Part shown: piece after piece, positions 26,561 to 34,602 of the stretch | Position numbering within the stretch: position 1 is the stretch's first letter | Layout: each line of letters starts with the position of its first letter | NCBI GenBank assembly: GCA_963721405.1 | Contig: CAVRJA010000005.1 | Location: forward strand, 124,001-188,000 | DNA: 64,000 nt | DNA from: JAFNAG01 sp963721405 | Lineage (GTDB): Bacteria > Acidobacteriota > UBA6911 | Reading direction: 5' to 3' | Made by a program: the position numbers and the translations under genes | The notes under the pieces: generated by a model | What the model saw: the letters and a program-made list of their open reading frames with translations, nothing else | Told to the model about the DNA's origin: nothing | Databases searched by the model: none

Positions 26561-27214
26561 TCAACATCCGTAAATATCCTTGAGCTTCCCCTGTGTCGCC
26601 TTTTCCGCCGCCCCTTCGGGATCCTTGAGGGTGTGGTTTGTCTGGAACGCTTTGATCGCAGCCTCCGTGAGCGTGCCTGCCCCGGCCGTGCCGTCAATTA
26701 CCGGAAGGCCGTAATTCAGGTTCTGCAGGCGCGCCTGGATGCCGTTCATGGTTGTCACCGGCTCGAGATGACCGATGAGCAGCTCGAACGTCTGCTTTTC
26801 TATCGTCAGGGTGGCGGTTTCCACGTCGGTGGTGATCTCGCATTTCACAGCCCCGGACCCGTCGGTCTGCTTGCTGACCGTCTTTCCCTCGACACCCGGA
26901 CCGTGAAAAACAAGCGTATATGGTTTTGATTTGAGCGGCTGGCCATTCGCCCGGAGAATGACCACATGAAGCTGCGCTTTGGAGGGGGCCTTTTCGAATT
27001 TCCACTTGTTGCCGGTGGCCTTCGATTCTTCCTTTTCGTCCTTGTCGGGGAGAACACAAGTCTCGCCCGGGATCAGCAGGTCCGGATCCACGCAGGCTTT
27101 GCGAAAGTCGGCGTTATCGGCATGATTGTATATCGGCCTCCAGACGTTGCCATACCCGCCACGCTTGACGATTCTGGCGAACCAATCACCCTGTTTAACC
27201 TCGTAATCAGACAT
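26561..27214 (-). CDS. LysM / peptidoglycan-binding protein with a central beta-sandwich domain
   Basis: 217 aa. Residues 1-55 resemble LysM (YEVKQGDWFARI ... LLIPGETCVLP), residues about 75-145 a transthyretin-like domain (AQLHVVILRANGQPLKSKPY ... TDGSGAVKC), and residues 155-217 a PG_binding_1-type helical domain (IQARLQNLNYGLPVIDGTAG, AIKAFQTNH). No signal peptide. Similar LysM proteins accompany spike and effector genes in contractile injection systems, so I infer a T6SS role such as effector loading or spike tip. The central domain recalls the VgrG C-terminal extension. It lies 33 bp upstream of the metalloprotease gene. Confidence 0.8.
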   Translation of the reverse strand: MSDYEVKQGDWFARIVKRGGYGNVWRPIYNHADNADFRKACVDPDLLIPGETCVLPDKDEKEESKATGNKWKFEKAPSKAQLHVVILRANGQPLKSKPYTLVFHGPGVEGKTVSKQTDGSGAVKCEITTDVETATLTIEKQTFELLIGHLEPVTTMNGIQARLQNLNYGLPVIDGTAGAGTLTEAAIKAFQTNHTLKDPEGAAEKATQGKLKDIYGC

Positions 27215-27547
27215 TTGAGGACCTCAAAGCGGCAAATCATCGAGCCTGCGGCCCCGGAGCTGGAACTATCCGTGCCACACATCCGTGCTGATCCAAAAGG
27301 CGTATCGGTACACTACTTCCCTAGATACCATGGAGATCTCAGGAAGCGCAACCTCTATTGATTTCTCCCTGCAATTCACAAGCGGCGCTGCCGATCTTGG
27401 AGCAGGGTACCGGCACTCTGGACAACTTCTTGCGGTCCGATCCTCTCGTCTCGACCTCCAGGCCTTGTCGCTGCCTGGTCCTTACGCGCCGTGGCGGGCG
27501 GACGCGCTGGCTCACCGGCGCATATGGAGATTCCTGTTCCCGGATGC
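27215..27547. other. Intergenic gap, no gene seen
   Basis: 333 bp between two minus-strand genes of the cargo cluster. Short frames on both strands lack ribosome sites and coherent composition. I found no clear promoter pair or terminator, although the size allows a separate promoter for the LysM-metalloprotease part of the cluster. Confidence 0.4.
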
Positions 27548-28318
27548 TCACAGATTCGGCGCCTGGATCTTGATCAGCTCCAGCAGTCGTTCCTGGATGG
27601 GGTTCCGGATTGCCTTCACGTCGGCCAAGGTGACGACTTCCTCGAATACGTTCACACCGGAGATCTCCGTGCTTTCGACCATCACGTCATCAGGGGGAAG
27701 AAATGTCGATACCGGCGTCGTGATCATCGTGACGGGCATCTGGCCAAAATCGGGGATTGCAGTCGACTCGACATGGAAGTGCAGGGCGGACATCATCTCG
27801 GTCAAGCCCGGCTGCTGCGACACGACGATGTGCATGACGAGGTAGTGCAGCAGAAATTGCGGCAGTTCCTCTTCGCTTCTCTTTCTGTCCGAGAGCAGGT
27901 CCCTCAATCTGGCCGGAGAAAATCCCGCATAAGTGAGCGTCCACTTGAGGGGGGACGTCACTGTGATCTTCTTGGCCTCCGGGCCGCTTTTCGCGACGTA
28001 ACAATAATCGACCGGGTGGATCTCAGGCGTGGAGTTGAGGATTTCGATGGGCGCCTTGATCTCTCTGGAAACCTCGAAGGGCTTTTTCCCCGCGACGGCT
28101 TCGTAGATGCTCTGGAGATCCCTGAAGGCTTTTTCCGCCCCTTTTACCGCACCGTGGGTGCTTCCCTGCACGTACTCTCCCAAAACCCGCGTCGGGCGCA
28201 GTAGGGGTGTCAGTGTAACGAGGTACTCCTTGATCAACCCGCGGAGGAGGTCCGCCATGGCGCGGGTCACTCTTCTCAGCAACAGCAGGTCCTGCGTGGT
28301 GATTCGCTCGTTCGACAT
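27548..28318 (-). CDS. Unknown protein in the T6SS cargo cluster, 256 aa
   Basis: The start is ATG 28318, preceded on the minus strand by GGAGG; an in-frame start at 28378 has no such site. The product is soluble. Its N-terminus is helical (LLLLRRVTRAMADLLRGLI), followed by VDYCYVAKS, a compact region WTLTYAGFSPARLRDLLSDR and HYLVMHIVVSQQPG, and a C-terminal ISGVNVFEEVVTLADVKAI. I do not recognise the family. The orientation and spacing (72 bp after the next upstream gene) suggest a shared transcript with the 281-aa protein. Roles as tube or spike adaptor, or chaperone, are possible but unsupported. Confidence 0.7.
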   Translation of the reverse strand: MSNERITTQDLLLLRRVTRAMADLLRGLIKEYLVTLTPLLRPTRVLGEYVQGSTHGAVKGAEKAFRDLQSIYEAVAGKKPFEVSREIKAPIEILNSTPEIHPVDYCYVAKSGPEAKKITVTSPLKWTLTYAGFSPARLRDLLSDRKRSEEELPQFLLHYLVMHIVVSQQPGLTEMMSALHFHVESTAIPDFGQMPVTMITTPVSTFLPPDDVMVESTEISGVNVFEEVVTLADVKAIRNPIQERLLELIKIQAPNL

Positions 28319-28390
28319 CGGGAATCCTCCAATAGGTAAATGCAAAATACCGCTCCGCGGCGGGCGCGGGCCGCGCATGGGAAAGAACCT

Positions 28391-29236
28391 TCAGACAAAT
28401 CCACCCGGCATCATGATGCCGACACCTCCGACCACAGGTCCCACGGGCACGTAAGGCGGGGCGAAGGTTGGCACTGGGCCCGTGCCCAGGACGTTGGTGA
28501 CCATGGTAGCCGACTGCCATATCTGAAAACATTTCTCGAAGGCATCGGCAATGCAGTCGAAAAGTTCCTTGTGATGGAGCGCGTCCGGTTCCCCGAAGTT
28601 GCCGATCATTTGTCCTTTAAGCACATTCTTTGAGACCGGCACGGTTACCTGGACCAGGGCCATGAGCGGCGCGGGCAGGTTGGGCGTGGGCGGCGCCACT
28701 GGTGAAGGAAACGCCGCGAACGCAGGGTACCAGGGAAGTCCTGGGACCATGATGCTCGACGTATACATCTGCCACCCGGTGCCGATCGCCTGTGCAATGG
28801 CATTGGAATATTTTGTTTCCTGCGGGGTAGCTTTGGGTGCGTTCGCCAGGATGAGGGGGGTCAGGGGCGGCCCGACCACCTGGCCGCCGGTTGCGGTGAC
28901 CGCGTTGATCACCACGCCCACGATCGTCGCAGCCATCTGCCATTGGCTCCAGGCAGCACAAATCGCGTTGCAGATGCCGTCGATATAGGCCTCGAACTGG
29001 TCCGAAATCTCTCTCGCCGTTTCGCAGTGATACTTGTTTGGAGATGCCGCTACGAACAGTCCGGGTGGCACGGGCTTGGGTACCCTGATCAAATCGCTGG
29101 GATCGAAAGCGTCCAGGTAGTGCTTGCCTGCCGGATCGCCCGAGGGCGTCACCCATTTCACCGGGAGCGAAAGCGAGGCGGCGCGGAATTGGACTTTTGC
29201 CAGTTGCTGCATCATCGACGCTTGGGGTGCGGGCAC
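28391..29236 (-). CDS. Unknown T6SS-cluster protein with three internal Trp/Gln-Pro/Gly repeats
   Basis: 281 aa from GTG 29236 behind AAAGGAATCCC. After about 80 residues, three segments share a pattern: a short helix with aromatic-x-x-W-Q or W-Q (AAWSQWQMAA; GTGWQMYTSS; KCFQIWQSAT), hydrophobics, then a Gly/Pro-rich loop (ATGGQVVGPPLT; FAAFPSPVAPPTPN; PVPTFAPPYVPVGPVVGG). No signal peptide; the C-terminus is Gly/Met/Pro-rich. I have a general recollection of similar sequences near T6SS loci but cannot name a family. It is first in the minus-strand cluster and could be a structural accessory rather than a toxin. Confidence 0.7.
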   Translation of the reverse strand: MPAPQASMMQQLAKVQFRAASLSLPVKWVTPSGDPAGKHYLDAFDPSDLIRVPKPVPPGLFVAASPNKYHCETAREISDQFEAYIDGICNAICAAWSQWQMAATIVGVVINAVTATGGQVVGPPLTPLILANAPKATPQETKYSNAIAQAIGTGWQMYTSSIMVPGLPWYPAFAAFPSPVAPPTPNLPAPLMALVQVTVPVSKNVLKGQMIGNFGEPDALHHKELFDCIADAFEKCFQIWQSATMVTNVLGTGPVPTFAPPYVPVGPVVGGVGIMMPGGFV

Positions 29237-29380
29237 GGGATTCCTTTCAAGACACTGTCAACGAGCTACGATGCCGGCAACCCGAACGCCATCGCCGGAT
29301 CGGTCCTGGATACGCCGCGGTTCCAGTTTGGCCGTGGTCCTTACTCCACAACTTTCATCCCGGAAACTTAGAGAACTGCA

Positions 29381-32101
29381 TTACCTGATGTATTCTGCAT
29401 TCAGCCGGCGATATTCGTCGATCTTGGCCTGAATCTGCAGAAAAGCCTGGTTGGCTGCGCTGTCGGCCCCCTCCAGTTCGATTTTGCCCTGAGGCACGCC
29501 GACCCCCGAAAGAGTGATCTTGTTTTTGTCGACGAGGTACGACTTGAGCCCGTCGTACGAGAGCTGGAAGGAGTGCTCTCCCGCGGTCGTATATTTCATG
29601 CCAAAGCCATCGATGCGCAGGATGCCGGTGCACTCACTGGCGCCGAACACGACCCATTTGCGGCCGTGTCCGTGCTTGACCTGGACGCTGTACGGGACGT
29701 TCAACGATTTCAGGAGCGCCAGCTTGCCCCGCTCGCGCTCGATATTCTGATCGAGACTTGCGGTTGCGCTCGGCGCACTTGCGTAATGCTCTTTGACCTG
29801 GAGGTAGATGTCGAGAGCGTCCTGGTGCTGACGCGCGCTGCTCTTGGCCCTGGCCTGGTCCAGCGCGCGATTCAGGATGTCGTTATCGAGAGCCTTGGCC
29901 TCGGAATCCTGCGGGTCAATCGCCAACATCAAGCGCACGTATCTGAGGGCATTGTCCGATTCCGGGGTTACGTAGTTCTGCCGGTCCATGGCAGCGCGGG
30001 CGCTGATCCGAAGATCCCCCAGCGAACTGCCGACCGCCTTTTCATATGCCGTCTGCATGCCTGCCGCGCAATTGGGGGCCGGGCCATGGCCTCTCAGTTG
30101 ATCGAGCAGAGTGCGGGTGCCCGCAAAATCCTTCTGGTCCAGTTTCTCGCGGCCCAGCGTTTCAACTTCGCGACAAAAATTCTGGCGGGCCTGTTCGAAT
30201 GCGGGGGATGTCTCCTCTCCCGGGGTCTGCTGCCACCGTTGCAGGACGTCGAAGGCATTGTCCGGGGACGGCGGGAAGAAGTTCCTGGCCCTCAGTGCGG
30301 CATTGACCATATTGGCGAACGGCGGGAGCTTGACCGGAGGCGCGGACGGAGTCGAGGGCGGAACGTCGCGGGGAATATCCGGAGGCGGCACGGCCGGAGG
30401 AATCAGCGACGCCTGGCGCGCCAGCACGTATGGCCGTTGTACGTCCGCATGGGCAGCAATTTCGACGTTCTCTTCCTTGGATTCGTATCCGTCCAACTGA
30501 ACTCGCAGCCGGTAGACGCCGGGCTTCAGCTCGGTGTAGGGAAGCGGCGTGTTTCCCCGGTATTCCCCGTTGATATATACCTGGGCGCCGGGCGGCGTGG
30601 AATCTACCATCAGCTTTCCGCTCGCGGATGTCTTCGACAGATACAGAAGCACGAATATAACTCCAACCAGGAGCAGGGCGCCCAATCCCAAGCCAAGGTA
30701 GAGTTTGCTCGAAAACCGGCGCCTGGGAAGGGTTCCCGTGCCGGTCATGTCCATGTCGCGTCGCCCGATGAAGGTGTCGCGAAAGCTCCTGCGTTTCCTC
30801 TCCCCTCCGGAAACCACCACCGTCCGCTCCTCGAACTCATCCTCGCGGCGCCTGACAGGCGGTTTTTCGCCGAAGGCCGAGTCGTCGAAGGTGGCCCTGC
30901 CTGCGGCCGGCCTGGAACTGCCGCCCCTTGGCCCCACGCGCGTCTTAAACCAGCTGAAGGCGCTGGCTTCACCTGCATCCTTCTTTTCCTGGGATGCATC
31001 CGGCCACAGGCTCTCCGAAGTTGACTTGGGCGGTGCGGAAGAAGGGGGAGAAAACAAGCCGGAATCGGCGGAGGGAGCAGCCGGGGCAAACAGTCCTGAA
31101 TTCTGCCCTTTGCTCGGGGGCGGGTACTGGGGTTCATAGCGCGGCAGAGGTCTTTGTGGCTCCCGGGCCGGCTGTCCGGCAGTTTCGATCTCCCGGATCA
31201 ACTCCTCGACCGAGGCGGGCCGCTCCGTCGGATGCTTCGACAGCGCTCGAAGCACGGCGCGCGACAGGAGTGGAGATACTTGAGGATTGGCAAAATTGGG
31301 AGGGAGCGGGGGGGCCCCTTCCATGATGGTCGCCATGTCCTGCGGATTTTTCGCTTCGTACGGAAGTCGCCCGGAGAGCAATTCGTAGAGGATCACCCCC
31401 AGCGCATAAACATCGGTGCGGTAGTCGGGGGCCGCGATGTCCCTCACTACACCGATCTGCTCAGGCGCCAGGTAGGGGAGCGTGACCGGAGTGGCGGTGA
31501 AAGCATCTCCCCCTTCGCGCAGTCCGCTGCGGTGGAACCCGGCGACTTTCACCGCGCCGTCCAGCTTTACGAGAATCCGCGCAGGGTGAATGGCGCCGTG
31601 CAGCATCGAGATGCGGTGCGCGGCCAGAACTCCCTCCGCAGCCTGCCGCACAAGGCCGCACGCCTCCGAGGGGCTCATCCCGGGATTATCCTTGCGGTAT
31701 TTTTGCAGAGTTGAACCGGGTACGAATTCCATGGATACCGCCGGGGTTCCGTCGGGTCCAGTCTCCAGGCCGTAAATTCGGATCACGTGCGGGTGATTGA
31801 GCTGTGCCGCCAGTTTTACGGCGTCCGCAAAGGCCTCCAGCAGGACCGGACTGGCCACGCGATCCTGCGGGACGATCTGGAGCGCCACCACGCCGCGAAC
31901 CGGGTCCTCAGCCTTATAAATGGGACCCAGGTCGCCGTCCGCGATTTTCTCGACTATCCGGCAGCTGCCCAGGCTCTGTCCGATGTAGGGGTCGGAAGCA
32001 GTCGGACCCGCGGCGCCCGCTTCCTGAAGCGGCGACCCGTCAATGGGACAAACGCGAAAGTCATCGGCCCAACTGCGTCGGCAAGAAGGACAGGTTCTCA
32101 T
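29381..32101 (-). CDS. Pseudokinase with zinc ribbon, membrane segment and PEGA domain
   Basis: Start chosen at ATG 32101, where the zinc-ribbon CPSC...CPIDG begins; 906 aa. A Ser/Thr kinase fold spans residues about 45-310, keeping LPYLAPEQ and DVYALGVILYELLSG. However, the VAIK lysine is Gln75, HRD is HGA (168-170), the catalytic-loop Asn is Arg175 and DFG is GFH (188-190). Activity is therefore very unlikely. Then come a Pro/Ser-rich linker, one membrane helix (about 468-488), a PEGA domain (MVDSTPPGAQVYINGEYRG), TPR-like helices and a C-terminal domain related to the end of the active kinase at 47112-51365. It may be a scaffold or receptor for T6SS phosphosignalling. Confidence 0.88.
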   Translation of the reverse strand: MRTCPSCRRSWADDFRVCPIDGSPLQEAGAAGPTASDPYIGQSLGSCRIVEKIADGDLGPIYKAEDPVRGVVALQIVPQDRVASPVLLEAFADAVKLAAQLNHPHVIRIYGLETGPDGTPAVSMEFVPGSTLQKYRKDNPGMSPSEACGLVRQAAEGVLAAHRISMLHGAIHPARILVKLDGAVKVAGFHRSGLREGGDAFTATPVTLPYLAPEQIGVVRDIAAPDYRTDVYALGVILYELLSGRLPYEAKNPQDMATIMEGAPPLPPNFANPQVSPLLSRAVLRALSKHPTERPASVEELIREIETAGQPAREPQRPLPRYEPQYPPPSKGQNSGLFAPAAPSADSGLFSPPSSAPPKSTSESLWPDASQEKKDAGEASAFSWFKTRVGPRGGSSRPAAGRATFDDSAFGEKPPVRRREDEFEERTVVVSGGERKRRSFRDTFIGRRDMDMTGTGTLPRRRFSSKLYLGLGLGALLLVGVIFVLLYLSKTSASGKLMVDSTPPGAQVYINGEYRGNTPLPYTELKPGVYRLRVQLDGYESKEENVEIAAHADVQRPYVLARQASLIPPAVPPPDIPRDVPPSTPSAPPVKLPPFANMVNAALRARNFFPPSPDNAFDVLQRWQQTPGEETSPAFEQARQNFCREVETLGREKLDQKDFAGTRTLLDQLRGHGPAPNCAAGMQTAYEKAVGSSLGDLRISARAAMDRQNYVTPESDNALRYVRLMLAIDPQDSEAKALDNDILNRALDQARAKSSARQHQDALDIYLQVKEHYASAPSATASLDQNIERERGKLALLKSLNVPYSVQVKHGHGRKWVVFGASECTGILRIDGFGMKYTTAGEHSFQLSYDGLKSYLVDKNKITLSGVGVPQGKIELEGADSAANQAFLQIQAKIDEYRRLNAEYIR

Positions 32102-32703
32102 GACTACCCCCGGAGAAAGAGCTGCTTCCACTCAATTCGGACCATCCTGTTACGACCGTTCGGGAAGTGAGATATCCAATCCCCATCATATCCCATTCGC
32201 TCCACTAAAAAAAAGCCTGCATGCAACCACGGGTGCAATCTGATGTGAGACTCAATCCTCGCGGAATTTGGGTGGGTCTTTCAAGCTCAGCGTTTCATCG
32301 GACAAAGAGGATGCGTCGCGTAACGAGACAGAATTCATCAATTGTGATTGGTGAATGGTCATTTGTCATTTGGCCGCTTCAGACCTTTGGCCTGTGAGGT
32401 CAGGATCGATTTCGGAGCGGGTGAAGCACCCGAGCGCAGAACCCGCCCGCCAACATGCCGACCCGCCCCCAAATGACAATTGACAAATGACAATTGACAA
32501 ATTCTATTTGTTGAGTCCCGCTTCCGAGGGCACCCTGCAACCAGACTCGATTCAAGGATCCCGAGCGGGCGTTCATTCAAGTCGCATGCGCCGGTCGACG
32601 CAAACCTCCGCCGCATCTGAGGGGTCTGCGCCGCGCCTCGGCCGCAGCGCCTGCCCTGGAGGGCCTGATTGGTGAAATTCGCGGCACTTCGCGGCGGCCG
32701 CTC
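32102..32703. other. Intergenic region with short repeats, no gene
   Basis: About 600 bp upstream of the pseudokinase gene. It is locally A/T-richer than its surroundings and contains small repeats (listed separately). Short frames lack ribosome sites and look non-coding. It must contain the pseudokinase promoter, but I could not assign one confidently. Confidence 0.4.
32358..32500. repeat. 14-bp direct repeat with an inverted partner
   Basis: AAATGACAATTGAC occurs twice in tandem (32471-32484, 32485-32498), followed by AAAT. A related sequence in inverted orientation (TCATTTGTCATTTGG, about 32359-32374) lies about 100 bp upstream. The pair could fold as an imperfect hairpin. No transposase is nearby. 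Confidence 0.5.
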
Positions 32704-34419
32704 TCACCAGATGGTGTCGATGGGGGCCATGGCGAAGTTGAAGATATCGGGTTTCTCGCAGATCAGGGCCGCCGAAAAAATGTTCATGACGTAGTCCCGC
32801 GTCTCGTCAGGAATCCAGCCGTTCCGGTAGAAATTCCAGAAACTTCGCTGGCGCGGGTCGTTCGGCAGCTGGTCGAGCTTTTCGATGATGCGTGTCGCGC
32901 CGTAGTTGTAAGAAGCAATCACCAGCAGTCCCGACGCGGCGGCCTTGGTGGAATACAGGTAGGCAAGGTAGCGGGCGGCAGCCTGGGTCGCCCGGTTCTC
33001 GTCATGGCGCTGATCGGAGGGATCGTATTGACGCAAATCCTTCAGGGGCCCCGGCGCGAGACCGTATTCCGACCCGGTCTGCGGGATAAACTGCCACATG
33101 CCCTTGGCATAGCCGAATCGCGTCGGGGGGCCTACCCTGGCGGTGTCGAAATCGCTTTCCTGCAGGGCAATAAACATGAATTCCGTCGGCAGCCCGTACT
33201 GGTCGAGTGCGAGGCGGATCCGGCGCGGCAGGGAGCGCTGGCGGGCGCGGTCAAGGGCGGTGCGCAATCGCGGTGTGCTTCGCCATCGCTCGACATACTG
33301 CAGGACAGTCTTCTGAAAATCGGGAGGCAGTTCGAGATCGGTCTCGCCCAGGCGGCGGGCCAGCCGCATGATCGACTGTTCCACCGGGCTCTTTCCATTA
33401 TAGAGCCCCAGGGTTTGCAGGTAACGGTCGTAATCCTGCTCGAACTTGGCTCTCTTGTTGCGCAGGTCCTGGCGCTCCTCCGTACTCATGGCGTCGCCCT
33501 TGCTGACGAGTTGCGCTTCGACGGAACGCATCTGGTAAAAAACCTCGTCGGCCTGGCGCGCCAGCTCTTTCAACTGGCGATCCTTCAGATAGAGTGCAAC
33601 GGAAATCCCGATTGCGACGACAAGGACTCCGCCGGCAAGCGCCAGCAGGGGCCAACGCCGCCTCTTGTAATATTTGTTGGCGGCCTGCAGGAGCATCATC
33701 GTGCGATCGCCGGCCGGCCCCCCTTTGGCGGCGTGTTCCAGCTTGCGGAAAATCCGCTCGCTCTCGCTGGCGCCCCGACCCCCGGCACTCCGCCTGCTTT
33801 CCTGGCTGCGGAACTCGAATGCCGGCCCGTCCTTCCCGAGTTCCACCCGGTCGCCGTCATGGAGCCGGACCGCGCGGACTTTCGTGCCGTTGACAAACGT
33901 ACCATTCGTGCTGTCCAGGTCTTCCAACTCGCATTGGTCGGCATGGACCCGGATCTCCGCATGCTCGGCAGATACGGGCGATCCGTGCGTCCGTCCCACA
34001 ACGATGTCGTTTTGCTGGCCGCGGCCCAGGGAGGTCCTGCCCTCCTTCAGATCGATGGGTCCCTCGCCGGTCTCCCATGAGCCCGACAGGGGAACTATCC
34101 GGGGGGCGTGGCTCTTCCTTGTGGTTTCCGAGTGAAATTCGAAGACCGGGCCGTCCTTCCCCAACTGGATCTCGTCGCCGTCCCGGAGTTGCTCTCGCTG
34201 AGCCTTCCTGCCATTGAGGAACGTGCCGTTGGTGCTGTCGAGGTCGACCAGCACGTAACCGCCCCCCTTGGCGCGCAGCTCAGCGTGATAGCTGGAGACC
34301 ACGCCGTCGGGGAAAACGAGATGGTTGTCGGCTTTCCTTCCCAGCCGGACGATGTCGTGCGCGAACTTGTGCTGACGGCCCTTAAGCGAGCCGTGCAGAT
34401 GCACCAGATTGATCGGCAT
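32704..34419 (-). CDS. FHA-FHA-membrane helix-lytic transglycosylase
   Basis: 571 aa. Two FHA domains (residues about 1-95 and 120-205) each show the phosphothreonine pocket: LGRKAD...SSYHAEL...STNGTFLNG and LGRGQQ...SAEHAEI...STNGTFVNG. One membrane helix (256-278) follows, then a coiled segment and an SLT-type transglycosylase domain with catalytic Glu421 in ALQESDF, KGMWQFIPQTGSEYGL and a later SYNYGA. Topology should place FHA in the cytosol and the muramidase in the periplasm. T6SS assembly needs local opening of the cell wall, and FHA proteins sense the T6SS kinase in other species. Here both functions are fused. Confidence 0.9.
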   Translation of the reverse strand: MPINLVHLHGSLKGRQHKFAHDIVRLGRKADNHLVFPDGVVSSYHAELRAKGGGYVLVDLDSTNGTFLNGRKAQREQLRDGDEIQLGKDGPVFEFHSETTRKSHAPRIVPLSGSWETGEGPIDLKEGRTSLGRGQQNDIVVGRTHGSPVSAEHAEIRVHADQCELEDLDSTNGTFVNGTKVRAVRLHDGDRVELGKDGPAFEFRSQESRRSAGGRGASESERIFRKLEHAAKGGPAGDRTMMLLQAANKYYKRRRWPLLALAGGVLVVAIGISVALYLKDRQLKELARQADEVFYQMRSVEAQLVSKGDAMSTEERQDLRNKRAKFEQDYDRYLQTLGLYNGKSPVEQSIMRLARRLGETDLELPPDFQKTVLQYVERWRSTPRLRTALDRARQRSLPRRIRLALDQYGLPTEFMFIALQESDFDTARVGPPTRFGYAKGMWQFIPQTGSEYGLAPGPLKDLRQYDPSDQRHDENRATQAAARYLAYLYSTKAAASGLLVIASYNYGATRIIEKLDQLPNDPRQRSFWNFYRNGWIPDETRDYVMNIFSAALICEKPDIFNFAMAPIDTIW

Positions 34420-34585
34420 TGGCCTGCATCATAACGAATGAATTGGTCAAAGGAAACCGATTTTGGCTCCCGCGCCGCGAATTCCGGCAGAAGAATCCGG
34501 TACCCTGCGGACCGGTGGAGCCCCGGGGCAAACCATTGCAATCCACGAGATACTTATCGTCCGCTGCTTCGCCCGCATTGAATTA

Positions 34586-34594
34586 TGCTATACT
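34586..34594 (+). promoter_or_regulatory. Candidate extended -10 element for the FHA gene
   Basis: TGCTATACT is an extended -10 (TGnTATACT). The expected transcription start is at about 34601-34603, at or next to the ATG at 34603. The -35 region is poor (TGCTTC near 34565). If real, the mRNA would be nearly leaderless. Confidence 0.35.
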
Positions 34595-34602
34595 ACGCCC
34601 AA

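Noticed and set aside
32471..32498. CRISPR-like or mobile-element end at the tandem 14-bp repeat
   Set aside because: Only two adjacent copies with no spacers, no cas genes and no transposase, so neither a CRISPR array nor an insertion sequence is supported.
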